A stretch of 64,000 nucleotides of DNA from Tethya wilhelma (lineage: Eukaryota; Porifera; Demospongiae; Tethyida; Tethyidae): NCBI GenBank assembly GCA_964030475.1, contig CAXIPT010000001.1:19750516-19814515 (forward strand). The letters run 5' to 3'. A program made the position numbers and the translations under genes. The notes under the pieces were generated by a model. The model had not been told where the DNA came from and did no database searches. It worked only from the letters and a program-made list of their open reading frames with translations. Positions 43,301 to 54,700 of this stretch are shown piece after piece. Each line of letters starts with the position of its first letter. Positions within the stretch are counted from its first letter, which is position 1.

Positions 43301-45767
43301 CACCTGATTCTGATGCTATGTTTTGAGATATAGAAACATCTCCATACACATAAACTTTACTCTGAGTGACTGAAATAGCTCCACCTCGTACAGCCTTGTT
43401 GTACATGAGGTTGGCTTTACCTATGAAGACTATTTCACTCTGAAAGGTAGTTACTACACTTCCTTCTTGAGAAGTGTTGTCAATGTGAGAGTTATTTTTG
43501 ATGTTTGTATGACCCCAAAATGTCACATTAGTGAAGTAGAGAAACAGTGATAACCCAAGGTTGTCTGCAACAGTTACATTGCCATAAAAGTACAACTTGC
43601 TTCCTACAGCATACAACAAACCACTACTAGCTACATTGTTATTCACTGTAAGATATCCACATATTACAAAGCTGGAAAAGAGATGTATCAGTGAACTATG
43701 ACTTCTCACAGTGTTGTTATGAAATGTAGTATTCATCATTATTATGAGGCTAGATGTAGCAAAAATTGTTCCACCAGCTCCACCATCTCCAGTCACAGTA
43801 TTATCTTCAAACCTACTATTAACTATGGACAAAGCATCAATTGAGTCAGCAAACACTGCTCCTCCATATTGAATTCCAGTTACAGAGTTGCTGTTGTATT
43901 TACAATTGACAATTTTGATAGACCAACTTGACAGAGCACAAAATGCTCCACCGGCAATGGTATACATATATTCTTCAGATTTAATAACAGTGTTCTTGTA
44001 TAGCATCAAATTAAAGAGTACTAAGTAAAAACTAGAGTTAGCAAAAACTGCTCCTCCTGCAGCACTATATGCATCATGACCTATCACCATGTTATGGTTG
44101 AGTTTGCTATCATTTAGGAATGTATAATTACTTGATACAACATAAACTGCTCCTCCAGCACCAAATTGAGCAGTGTTCACAGTGTTGTGGTTGAGTTTAC
44201 CATTGTGTAGGATTGTATAACTACTTGATTCAACATGAACTGCTCCTCCAGCACCAAATTGAGCAGTGTTCACAGTGTTGTGGTTGAGTTTACCATTGTG
44301 TAGGATTGTATAACTACTTGATTCAACATGAACTGCTCCTCCATCACCATGATGTTGACCCTTTACTGTGTTATGGTTGAATTCACTATTGTTTAGGATT
44401 ACATTAATACTTGCTGCAATACAAACTGCTCCTCCAGCACCAAATTGACCAGCAGTAACAGTGTTGTCATTGAATTTATTATTGTTTAATGTTGAAAAAC
44501 TACTTAATGCAACATAAACTGCTCCTCCAGCACCATATTTACTGGCCATAGTGTTGTGGTTGAGTTCACTATTGTCTATTGCTATATAATTACTTGATAC
44601 AACACAAACTGCTCCTCCAGCACCATACTGACCCTTCACAGTGTTGTCATTGAGTTCACTATTGTTTAGGATTGTATAAATACTTGATACAACATAAACC
44701 GCTCCTGCGGATCCATTATGATCACCATACTGACCAGCCACAGTGTTGTGGTTGAATTCTGTATTGTTTAGGGTTGTATTAAAACTTGACTGAACATAAA
44801 CTGCTCCACCAGCACCTCTTATATGGCTCATCACAGTGTTGTGGTTGACTATGCTATCGATCATTCTGAAAGAGCACCAATAAACATATATTGCTCCACC
44901 TAGTCCGTACTGTCCATTCACAGTGTTACCATTGAGTGTACTGTTTATAATTGTAAACAAACTTGACACAACAGAAACTGCACCACCTATAGCTGTGTCG
45001 TTGCCTGCAGTCACACTGTTGTTACTCAGAGTACAATTTACTATAACAATTTTTGGACATGATGCGGCATACAGCGCTCCACCAGTACCACTAGCTTCAT
45101 TCAGTCTAGTCACAACTGTATTATTGCTAATTATACTATTAGAAATACTGCAAGAGCTATTTTTCATGATAATAGCTCCACCAACACGATTCATCCTTAT
45201 TGCATAATGTGGATATTGACCCTGGACCAATATTTCTCTACCTGAATGGGAAATGAAAGAACTTTTCTCTATGTTAGCATTCATCACTTTATTTAGCTCC
45301 AATCCAGTTCCATTTCGTTCCTGACCAACAAAACTACAACTGATCACCATGAAATGGTTTACCCTTGTAACTTCATTATTCACACACCCAATGAATGCTA
45401 ATCCTCTCATAGTGACAATTTCAATATGCTCAAAAATGAATCTGGCTGATGGATCGCAATTAACTGAAGTGTAAGAGTGGCCCCGGGTTATATTATCAGA
45501 CACAACGGACAAGATGGTGATATTATGAACAGAGAAACCTACACCAAGTCTGTGATTCCCTGGTAGCAAGATAAGGGTGGTGTTGGAGACAAAGAAGTCA
45601 CTGGGCTTGATAGCATACTGGGAGAGGGTGAAGCAAGGCCTATTTTCATTTTCAGGACAAGTTCCATTCAATGGTGGTTTGACATAGTAGATCTTTGCTG
45701 ATACCACTTCCAACACAACCAAGACCAGAGCAACTTTGACAATTAATCCACCAAGAAAGTTTTCCAT
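40347..45767 (-). CDS. Large secreted-side beta-helix, multi-pass membrane protein
   Basis: An intronless frame of about 1806 residues from the ATG at 45767. This Met is preferred over the one at 45845 because it is followed at once by a signal-peptide-like segment (MENFLGGLIVKVALVLVVLE). Residues about 110-900 consist of many imperfect 30-31-residue units with the pattern GGAVYVxSSxxxxxNxxLNHNTV and Asn-rich loops, typical of a right-handed parallel beta-helix as in pectin-lyase folds and chlamydial Pmp-type repeats. A Cys-rich block (CGSCQDGLSLSLGSSLCIPC, about 1255) leads into some nine to ten hydrophobic segments (about 1275-1626) and a hydrophilic cytoplasmic tail. A large glycosylated ectodomain is likely, given many N-x-S/T sites. 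Function is unknown; recognition or adhesion is a guess. Two adjacent 31-residue units are identical. Confidence 0.8.
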   Translation of the reverse strand: MENFLGGLIVKVALVLVVLEVVSAKIYYVKPPLNGTCPENENRPCFTLSQYAIKPSDFFVSNTTLILLPGNHRLGVGFSVHNITILSVVSDNITRGHSYTSVNCDPSARFIFEHIEIVTMRGLAFIGCVNNEVTRVNHFMVISCSFVGQERNGTGLELNKVMNANIEKSSFISHSGREILVQGQYPHYAIRMNRVGGAIIMKNSSCSISNSIISNNTVVTRLNEASGTGGALYAASCPKIVIVNCTLSNNSVTAGNDTAIGGAVSVVSSLFTIINSTLNGNTVNGQYGLGGAIYVYWCSFRMIDSIVNHNTVMSHIRGAGGAVYVQSSFNTTLNNTEFNHNTVAGQYGDHNGSAGAVYVVSSIYTILNNSELNDNTVKGQYGAGGAVCVVSSNYIAIDNSELNHNTMASKYGAGGAVYVALSSFSTLNNNKFNDNTVTAGQFGAGGAVCIAASINVILNNSEFNHNTVKGQHHGDGGAVHVESSSYTILHNGKLNHNTVNTAQFGAGGAVHVESSSYTILHNGKLNHNTVNTAQFGAGGAVYVVSSNYTFLNDSKLNHNMVIGHDAYSAAGGAVFANSSFYLVLFNLMLYKNTVIKSEEYMYTIAGGAFCALSSWSIKIVNCKYNSNSVTGIQYGGAVFADSIDALSIVNSRFEDNTVTGDGGAGGTIFATSSLIIMMNTTFHNNTVRSHSSLIHLFSSFVICGYLTVNNNVASSGLLYAVGSKLYFYGNVTVADNLGLSLFLYFTNVTFWGHTNIKNNSHIDNTSQEGSVVTTFQSEIVFIGKANLMYNKAVRGGAISVTQSKVYVYGDVSISQNIASESGGGIYAYQSELNFVKNITIHGNTATDRGGGIHAISSITKLSSGSHTNFISNHAERGGGICLEGSAKIYLIKAAFTECQTPHHKNLITKYYRACNVSRSSWTTLYLSNNSVDYGGAVYFDDDTNSAICYATPFSDKTTASNECFIQNLAQYREVGKKDILYFNTVNTYFMDNFAQVAGNAIYGGLIDRCGLSTLSELFQVKKTINQSSVNAIAYITNITDLDMQDFNSTKMISSDAVRVCFCTDNQQDCSYHPQPIHVRKGETFSVSLVAVDHINNTIANSRIHAYVSTEGKLGEGQSVQLTNYESCTDLSYSILSPNNSEKIHIYADGPCMNAGISKSSIVVLFEACPIGFKDIDLHCKCDPILYPEYVSNCSIQKETVQRKDNVWFTYANTTDHNGYILHKYCPFDYCHPPTKQVFINLRFNDELCAYNRSGKLCGSCQDGLSLSLGSSLCIPCSNNWLVMLIGFAIAGIALVAFLLKLNLTVAVGTINGLIFYANIFAANRAIFFPQDQTKLFTVFIAWVNLDFGFETCFFDGMDGYVKTWLQFAFPFYVISLVAAIIIISERSTKFAMIFTVGKYPIQTLATLILLSYTKLLRTIIASLSFTTLQYSDGSHEVVWLIDANIPYLSGKHIPLFITAVVVGLVGFIYTFILFAWQWLVHCPNRGPLKWIIGNTKVIAFIDAYHNPYNKDHRYWIGLLLLVRVVLYLVSAVNVLGNPRINLFSIAITTLFLFVFQRTIEKKSKIHKQRFIELIETVSLLNLAGLTIITFFITESEESQNWVTYTSIGIAFVMFLGILLYHMYQFVLDRLVQKICDKFYIGRIPSQRQALTMTPPDLDVVIANEELVSVTEFDGLPEPVDTCRDESIITDEYNGVQDLVHGNNPVQVDIEANKNTIEAANCDRKPTSNEVKGTVQHKIERKVISSSVPLPNSLLLCQPLLHHTNASPVEIELPSLSSGCDIFQPPMIVESKLEDDENESAPLLLHD

Positions 45768-47655
45768 GACTTCAACATAAATGCACTTGTGAGATATATT
45801 ATACCAAATTGAATGCCACCGGCCATGCAATGAAGTGCCAAACACAAAGATCTAGCTCCTTTGTTTGGAGGTACTCTATAGACTTACAGTCTGTCAGTAA
45901 CCGTTGTTACACTATATCTAAGTTGGTTGGGTTTTCGAGTAGAAGTTTCAATCCAGTTCTGAGTTTGATCGTCACTAGTTGTAGTTGTTGCACTTAATTA
46001 ACTTGGTATAGCTATATACTACAGATCATGCAATGCCATTACCTTTAAGTCACTGGGCTTTTTATACGAATCCCATGCATATAAAAGTACTCAGTGTAGG
46101 ATTTAACCATTATGAAACTGTTTTGTCATGCATGCCAGATGCATGACATTGTATAAGGTAACTTGGGAGTGAAGACCAGCTGGACTCATAGGCCATACCC
46201 AGGATGTGTACTCGTGCACGGTAATTGGTCATGGTTAGGGGTATCTTTAATTACATAATAATATTATGTTATTATCAAGTCATATATGCAGTACATCCAT
46301 GGGGTAATTATTNGGGGGGGGGGGGGGGGGAAGTTTTTACTTCATGCAAAGTTATATACTTTTGGTGCTGTCGAGTGCTCTGGTTTTGGGGTCACACATG
46401 CAAGTATAGTACTTTCAGTATGGGCATATACAAACTTAACAAATGATTATTGTAATTGTACCAGGTCCTGACAGACTATGTGTAACAAAAATGGTTAGTA
46501 GTTATGAGAAGAAAATTGTTTACATGCTCTGTATTATTGTGCATGGTCCACATGGATAGTAATGTACCGTATATAGCTCCAAATTTTCATGGCATAATGT
46601 TTTCGTGAATTTCGTGATTTGACCGTATATCGTGAAAATTTAGAAATGTATATCAGCAATATAATTTCAGAGATCGTGATCCACGAAATTTGTTCAAAAC
46701 AGCAAATTAAGACAGACTTTTCATGAACTTTTTGTGCCACAAAAATTTGGACCTATACAGTACATACTGAATAGTATATGCAGAAAATTATAGGAAAAGC
46801 TTAATACATATGCAGTATGTACCAGGCCATCTCCCTTCTTGATGGGAGGGGCCTGGATTATGCATGAGGCTAGGAGCACACAAGCTTATCACATGATAGG
46901 TAGACATTTTTAGCATTGCTCTGTAGAGTAGCTATATGACTCTACAAAATCATGTAACCTAAGTTATCATTAATTTTTACTCAATATATATACGTTAGAC
47001 TCACTTTGTCATTTAGTTGTCTTTCTCTTTCCTTTCAGTATCCATGGAATCTGTATGAATCTCCTCTTCCAAGTTCTTTGTCGATCGTCCTTAAAACTTT
47101 CTCTTTCCTCACTGGGTCACAGTTGGCTTGGGATATATTTGAGCTATTTGCTGAAATTGATGTTATAAGATTGATTTTTAACACTGTACTGCGTGGGATC
47201 TTGACAACACAGGAGGGGTTGCATGGACAACGCTAATTCATAATGGTCATGCTCAACAAAACTTCCTTCCTATGCATGTGCACAGTTATATACTTGTGCA
47301 CAAAAGGGAAATAAAATCTGGGTATTTGCATATGTATACAGCTACATATATTATGCTCATTTTGAAATTTTTAAGATGTGTTCCAGTTGCTATACAGCAT
47401 TCAATTGCGAGTTTGTTGGTGTCAGTTCACAAAACCAGTTATCAATGTGAAGTTGTGGGCATTCAGTTTGTCTTAATACCTGTAGAAATCATACATGAAA
47501 CATAACATAATATGCATGATTATGTAAGCATGATAATATTATATGAGCAAATGATCAATACTATAGCTGATTCTAAACTCAAAGAGAGAAAAAATATCTA
47601 AAATACAGCAATATGTCTAGCTCTGGCACTCTAGCACGAACTTATAGTGGGCCTG
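45768..47655. other. Intergenic region with repeat elements
   Basis: Contains the 5' flank of the beta-helix gene, a single N at 46313 followed by a G run, a MITE at 46565-46762, a fragment of the CCAGGC palindrome family at about 46820-46872, and an open frame at 47006-47236 after a TTTCAG that is not recognised. No convincing gene is seen. Confidence 0.5.
46565..46762. mobile_element. MITE of the TACCGTATA family
   Basis: The left end TACCGTATATAGCTCC and right end CTATACAGTA are inverted with mismatches. The interior has CGTGAAAATTT and its complement in alternation. Confidence 0.6.
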
Positions 47656-49124
47656 CTAAAGATATGGTCTCCCTCCAAGTAATATTACAATAGTTACCAG
47701 TTTGATGTGTTCATTGGCCAAAGCAACGTTTATCTCTCTCACTAGCTTCACCACAGTGGCAGCTGCCTCAGAGGAGACAAACACAACCCTAAAGGGGAGA
47801 GGGGAGGTTCCACAAAAATGTATGCTTGCCACTTTATTACATGAAGGTCAGGATTAATTGAGAAACAGAGGGGGGGGGTTGTATACACGTTATTGCTATC
47901 CCAGCACACTCATGATATAATAATAATGTAATTGTGTGCCATACACATACTCACTTAAAGAACTGGTCAGCAAAGATGAATAGGTGGGGACACTCTGCAC
48001 ATGCTTTAGGCTGTAAAGAGACATAGAAATTATAAAACAAGCTCACAATCAAAAAAATTTGTAACACTTTTAACTTCTTCAATCCACACATACCAGTTGG
48101 CGAGAGTTTAGAAGTGTTACCAAAGACTTGTCCATAGCCTCATTTTGAAGCTCTACATTTTGCTCTCTCACTGCTTTCAGCATATCTAACAGCTGTGCAT
48201 ATAAATGGGCAGCAAGAGGATATACCATCAGACTCACAACTTAGAAACACATCTACCCTAGCTTACTTCTTGTTCAAAGCTCGGCAAATAGATAGACCAA
48301 AGAGTCATTTGTGAAGAATAAGAAAGTGGTAGCTGTGTGGTGTTAACTGTGAATGTATGAGTGTGTATGTTTTATGTGTACGGATAGTGTACTGAGTCTA
48401 TGACTCACAAATGTATAGACTGACATATAAAGATATTACCATAACCCCTTTGTAGCTCAGTTACTCTTGCTAAAAACTCATCGGACAAGTTCACAAACTG
48501 ACAATTTTTTGTTTGCAGCAACAAAGCCTCTACCTATAGTAGGAATTAAAAAACAGACCACAGTACTATAGTTCTGCAAGGCCTCGCTCTATATAACACC
48601 TATGATTCTATGGCAACTAACAATTGGTAGTGCCTTTGGTAAGTGGACAATTGGTACGCAAAGTTGGGAAAGATCACATAAAATAGATGGATCTGGTACA
48701 TTCCTATATTAAAGAAAAAGCAATAAGTATAATTATGAGTAAAACGAGACTACACCTGCTTCAGCCACATTGATCTGTGGTTTGATAGGCAGCGCTAGAT
48801 GTTCTTACTTTGATGATGTAATGGTGCTGAGCATGGAAGTGATTGATGAGATAAGCTGTATCAAACAAAGAATGAAATACAGGCGCTCCAACAAGAAACT
48901 ACACTTAGGTATCCACAAAATTTAATATGTTTATAGTGATCAATACCTGGTCTATTGCTAGATGTGCATACTGTAGTCTCATAACACCAGTGTGTGTGAA
49001 CAGCCATTCACTAGTGGACTGGCTACCTGAAGAAAAGGAGAGGCATAGTCACAGCAAACACGCAAAATTTGCATATTGAAACACTTCACCCACCATTTGC
49101 TGCACAGCTGATAGTGGACTCCAT
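47656..49124 (-). CDS. Unrecognised multi-exon gene, probable soluble protein
   Basis: Likely exons in coding order: 49124-49094 (MESTISCAAN), 49026-48947, 48898-48809, 48703-48622, 48533-48465, 48332-48267, 48192-48094, 48010-47955 and 47788-47656. Most junctions are in phase with GT-AG borders. The join between 48809 and 48703 is out of phase by two bases, so a micro-exon or a sequence error is possible there. The product, about 235 residues, has mixed helix-forming segments such as MRLQYAHLAIDQ, FHSLFDTAYLINHFHAQHHY, LLDMLKAVREQNVELQNEAM and VVKLVREINVALANEHIKL. No signal peptide, membrane segment or known catalytic motif is seen. I do not recognise the family. It is divergent from SMARCA4, 249 bp away, which suggests a shared housekeeping promoter. 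Confidence 0.55.
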
Positions 49125-49373
49125 TATTGCGGTTTGGAAGAATTGGAATCTGACTTGATGATTTATTGCGTCACAAGAAGAGCACGTGAGCATGGTTAGC
49201 AAGCCGCCAAGCTCGAGCAAGCTCTCAAAACTGTATTCAATACGTAAAACTAGCGGACTTTTAGACCTGAAATCTTATACAGCTGTGTAGTAAAAGTCTT
49301 CAAGAATTTGGAGCCGTTTTATTAAAGACGGTTTTTTGTCGTTTCTTCCTCGAGTCACAGTCAAACTTCTAAG

Positions 49374-51702
49374 ATGGCTGGACACGGAAATATGCCCGGA
49401 GACCCTTACTATGGTGGAGCTCCGAGTCACATGGGCTATCCTCACATGATGGGAGCAGGTCATAAGGTACTTTGCTCTTCGTAATGTGCCAAATAGGTAG
49501 TTCTGTGTACATAATTCTATTTAATGCACACCACACATTCTACCTACTCAGCCACCCCCCAGTTCAATGGCAATGGCTGGTGCTCTCGGTCCAAGAATGT
49601 CCCCCTCAAACATGATGATGACGGGGGGTAATCCTTATGGCCCTGCTGGTCCCCCTCCCCCTGGACTCTCGTCACAAATGCCCATGGGATCGGCACCGAC
49701 TCCTGCCTACCCCTCAAGTCACCACCCCCCGGGAATGGGGGTCGGAATGCCTCCAAAATCTCTCTCGGGGGGCAGTGGTAGTCTGAACACGATCCAACTT
49801 CAACAGCTGAGTGCACAGATCAAAACGTACAAGCTCCTCTCCCGAAATCTCCCACCACCCGAAGCACTCTTGAGCATCGTACAAGGCAGGAAGCCAACCC
49901 CCGCCATGTTGGCAGCTCTATCGGGTCGTGGGCAGCCAGGGGGGAGTGCAGGGAGTCCCAAACCGATGATGGGCAAATCCCCGCAGCCTGCGTCACAATC
50001 TGTATCAAGTCCAAAGACCCCCTCTACAAATCTCTCCCATCCTACGAGTTCTGGTGCTCCTGTTTCGGGCATCGAAAGTGGTCCCGCTAGTAGTTCTTTA
50101 TCAGCCTCTTCCGGGGGGAAAGGGAGCAATATTAGCCTGTACCCCCCGTCACCGAATGTGGGCCCCCCGGGGACTTCTCCACGACCCCCTCAACAACAGC
50201 CACAACAGCAATCGCAACAGACTCAATCTCAAATGCCACGTTCCACATCGTCTTTGGCTCAAAATCTTTCGACGGCCACCACCGCTGCTCCTAATGTGAC
50301 CATTTCTGCCAGTGGAGGACTACCATTTCCCGTTCGACAGGCAATGTCCGCTGCTCAAGCTGGGTCCTCGACTAGTCAGACCCATCCTCATCAAACTGGT
50401 CAAACCGGTTTGTCTGTTTCCGTTCCGAGTTCCAGTGCTGGTCCTTCTGCCCCTGCCACTGTGGGAGGTCAAAGTTCACATGAGCAGCAGAAACAGCACG
50501 TGGCTCACGTGAAGCAGGTGAAGTTGTTGCCGTCTTCAAAACCTCCGGGGATAGACCCTGTCATTATTGCACAAGAAAGAGAGGCAAGGTACATGTATAC
50601 CGTACATACTTTCTACAATACCTAAGATTGGTAAAGATTGCCACATGTTTTAAATTTCGAGCATTTAATTTTCGCCACTCACGCGTATGGAAAAATTTTT
50701 TAAGCAATTTTCCTATGTACGGTATGTGATGCACTATATTATGTACCACATGGTAGAAGGGTCTAGATAACTTGTGTGTGGATATACTTTGTATCGTGTG
50801 ATGTAGCATACCGTATAGCGGGAAATATTCGTAGTTCAAAATTTCGTATAAATCGTTAAAAATGCACCAGAAAAATTTTTTCGTAGTTGTAAATTTCATA
50901 TACGCGGCGCGCGCTCGTATACGCATAATGCAGAAGTTAAAAATTTTTTGCAGTTTTAATTTTCGTATATTCGAATAGCATACGAAAAATACGAAAATTT
51001 GCACCATACAAAAATTTCCCGCTATACGGTATGTTTAATTCATCTACTCATGGTCTAGGATCTTACATTGTATGCTGCTATCTTCTTAAATGCTAATAAA
51101 ACTCAACCAAAGTTCTTACCATCCTTTAGTGGCCTAATTTTATCCCTATCTTTATGACTCTCTCCCTCACAGGATCACCAGTAGGATAGCCCATCGCATC
51201 CAGGAACTGAGTCACCTCCCAAACACCCTACCCAACGACTCGAGGCGCAATGCCATGATCGAGCTGAGAGCACTTCGTCTGCTTGACTTCCAGAAACAGC
51301 TCCGATCCGAAATCCTGTCGACGTTTCGGCGTTCCACCACTCTTGAGACGGCTCTGAACTTGAAGGTGTACAAGCGAGCCAAGAGACAGTCAGTGAGGGA
51401 GGCCCGCATCACGGAGAAGTTAGAGAAACAGCAGAAGTTGGAGCAAGCCAGGAGAAAGAGACAGAAACACCAGGTATGGTTTGTTGGTTTGTTGGTTTGT
51501 GTGGCGACTAGGAGTCAAACTTTTTCAGAATTTAATGAGCAGTCTCACCCCATTTATTGCAACAAGATCTCTGAGTTTTTCCAAAGTACTGTAAATTTTT
51601 GCAGATTGCTGGCAATCCACAAAACCTATGAAATTTATATTCCTTGAAAATTTCTAGCTACTGTATATGGTGTAGCTTGTCTGTTTACACTGATAATACA
51701 CA

Positions 51703-51762
<60 letters not shown>

Positions 51763-54700
51763 AGTACATCAACAGTATCCTCCAACATGCCAGGGACTTC
51801 AAGGAGTTCCATCGCAACAACCAGTCCAGGATGGCTCGTCTCAGCAAGGCAGTCCTCAGCCATCACGCCATGGTGGAGAGAGAGCAGAGGAAGAAACAGG
51901 AAATGATGGAGAAAGAAAGAATCAGGAGACTCATGGTGAGGATTACTAGTTCTGGAATACAAGTGTAATGTCTAGTTGTTTGTGCTTTGGAGAAGGGAGG
52001 GAGATAACTAATTAGATGGGAACATCGTTGCGAGAGCCTGAGTGAAGGATATTTATTTATACAGTATGCAGTATGCAGTATACAGTATACAGTATACAGT
52101 ATACAGTACACAGTACGCAGTGTGCAGTGTGCAGTACGCAGTACGCAGTGTGCAGTGTACGCAGTGTGCAGTACGCAGTACGCAGTATGCAGTGCGCATG
52201 CAGTGCGCAGTACGCAGTACGCAGTGCGCAGTGCGCAGTACGCAGTATGCAGTGCGCAGTATGCAGTGTGCAGTGCGCAGTACGCAGTACGCAGTGCGCA
52301 GTGCGCAGTACGCAATACGCAGTGTGCAGTGTGCAGTCAGTCTGCACTACGACCTACAATTTCCCATACATTTTCAGTCACAGCCGGGAAACAGTGCATT
52401 CTGGTTTCCATGCCAATCATTTCGTAGTCCATGTTTCATGACGTAAGCGAAGTGTTCCCTCGCACAATTTCCATTAATGAGATTGCGACTACTTAGTGTA
52501 ACAAATACTGAGTCCTTGGCAGCTGCGCACTAATTGTATTATTCACGTTTTACGTCACACAAAGTTTGCACGTGAGCCAAGAAATTGAAAAGGACAAAAT
52601 TGAACAATTTCCAATATTTCACTGTGAATATCTTTCGTTATTCAAAGAAAATCAATTGCCCTTTTTAATATGTTAAGTATCATAATGTATCCTATCAATC
52701 GATGATAACTGATTGTGCTGGATTCTTTCTATTCTAGTGCCCATTTGTTCTGAACATGACACAGCTCAATAATCATCAAACAGGGGGGATGGTTCCTGCT
52801 GTGGTGAATGAAAAAAACAAAGCATTAAAAATAGTGACAATCATAAATAGTAAGAAATATAACAGTACTTTTGTAAACAGTTTAATACAGTGTCCTGCAA
52901 AACAAGAGCTGTGATACAGAAAGCTTTTAAAAATGGTAAAACTAACTAATTTTGTTTGGTCTCTACAGCTGGGAAAAGGTTTTGTTGAATGTCTTGTGGC
53001 AAAATTCAAGCAAAAGAGGCTTTGAATACCTCATAGACAGAATCTAGAGACATTTCAAAGGCAGGAACGGAATGCCCATTTTTAGTGAAAATGGCTAAAA
53101 TCGAAATTTTTGCCATTAGTACATGTATAAATAAAGCTTAGTTATGCTACAAATTCATGTTAGGTAGCTAAAGAAAGCTCAAACATGGTAAAAATAAGTT
53201 GCTTTACCTTGAAAACTAGTCAAATGTCGCTGTAGTCCCCTCAATAGCTCGTAGTGTCGACTTGTTTCAGGAGCTTTTCAGGCGGCCATCTTAAAATTTC
53301 CCCATACAAATTTCCCTATCTAAAATGCCACTTCCGGGTGCATTTTTCATTTCCGGGTGTGACTGAAAATTGTAGGTCGTCCTGTAGACTGAGTGCGCAG
53401 TACGCAGTGCGCAGTGCGCAGTACACAGTACGCAGTGCGCAGTCTGCAGTACGCAGTGCGCAGTATGCAGTGCGCAGTACGCAGTACGCAGTATGCAGTG
53501 CGCAGTACGCAGTATGACGCAGTACGCAGTATACAGTGTACAGTGTACAGTATACAGTATACAGTATACAGTCGACATGATGATGTATATTATCTCTCTC
53601 TCTCTCTCTCTCTCTCCCCTCTCTCTCTCTCCCCTCTCTCTCTCTCCCCTCCCCATTAGGCTGAGGATGAAGAAGGCTATCGTAAGATGGTGGACCAACA
53701 GAAGGACAAGCGTCTCGCCTACCTCCTGGAGCAGACAGACGAGTACATCGCCAGCCTCACAGAGATGGTGGTACAACACAAGGAGCAGCAGAAGAAGCTG
53801 AAGGCCAAGAGAAGGAAGAGCTCTCGCAAGAGAAGAGCCACTGTGAGTTAGCAACAGGATTAGTCGTGGAAGATGTGTCTTCAAGAATGTTCCCTTCGAG
53901 TGCCTGAGTATATCATGGTGCTCACACTGGAAGTAATTTCACTTTGTTTGAGATTCATTGGTGATTGAGAATAGAGTTTTACATTACAAGTACATGTATA
54001 TACACACTCATTGCTATTGTGTGTGTTCTTCAACTTTATTAGCAACCATTTTTACTCTACCAGGCACACCATAGATGCACATTCTTAAACCAAAAATGTG
54101 CTAAGAAATGCGCCTTTCTACCTTGTGTTAATTCTCATTTAACTACCTACAAATTGACGTTAAAATTGTGTAATGATAAATGAACTCCATTGATAACCAT
54201 TACATGAAATGAAAATACCGTATAGCGGGAAATTTTCGTTGGTACAAAATTTCGTATAAATGCGCCAGAAGAAATTTTCGTAGTTTTAAATTTCGTATAC
54301 GTGGTGCGCGCTCGTATAAAGTATATGCGGAAGTTAAATTTTTGCAGTTTTAATTTTCGTATATTCGAACCCCATACGAAATATACGAAAATTTCCATCA
54401 TACGAAAATTTCCCGCTATATGGTAGTACCTCACAGTCATGGCAACTTGTGTACCATCATTATGTCTCTCTTCCCTCTTCCCTCCAGGAGGCTGGTGAAG
54501 ATGACCAGAAGGAGGACAGACGTGTGACTGTGATAGAGACGTCCACTGGCAGTAAGATCACTGGAGAGGAGGCCCCTCTCAGGAGTGAGCTGGAGGCGTG
54601 GCTCAAAGAGCACCCAGGGTAAGGAGATTGATGCTTGTTAGTATGTGAATGCAAGTACAAGTGTAAGAGTTTTTTCATGGTCTAGTGGCAGAATTACAAT

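Noticed and set aside
40347..45767. Bacterial contamination or recent transfer as source of the Pmp-like repeats
   Set aside because: The same frame ends in a multi-pass domain with eukaryote-like composition, the flanks are animal genes and the GC content matches the surroundings. Lack of introns alone is not enough.
47006..47236. Open frame after a TTTCAG acceptor
   Set aside because: 76 residues, no recognisable motif, no partner exons found; kept only as a note in the intergenic entry.
52061..52337. Regular short repeats resembling a CRISPR-like array
   Set aside because: Units are 7 bp and contiguous with no spacers, in an intron of an animal gene. This is a simple satellite.
52042..53659. 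Several Cys/Ala/Tyr-rich open frames on both strands
   Set aside because: All are read-through of the heptamer array; a 7-bp unit without in-frame stops keeps all frames open.
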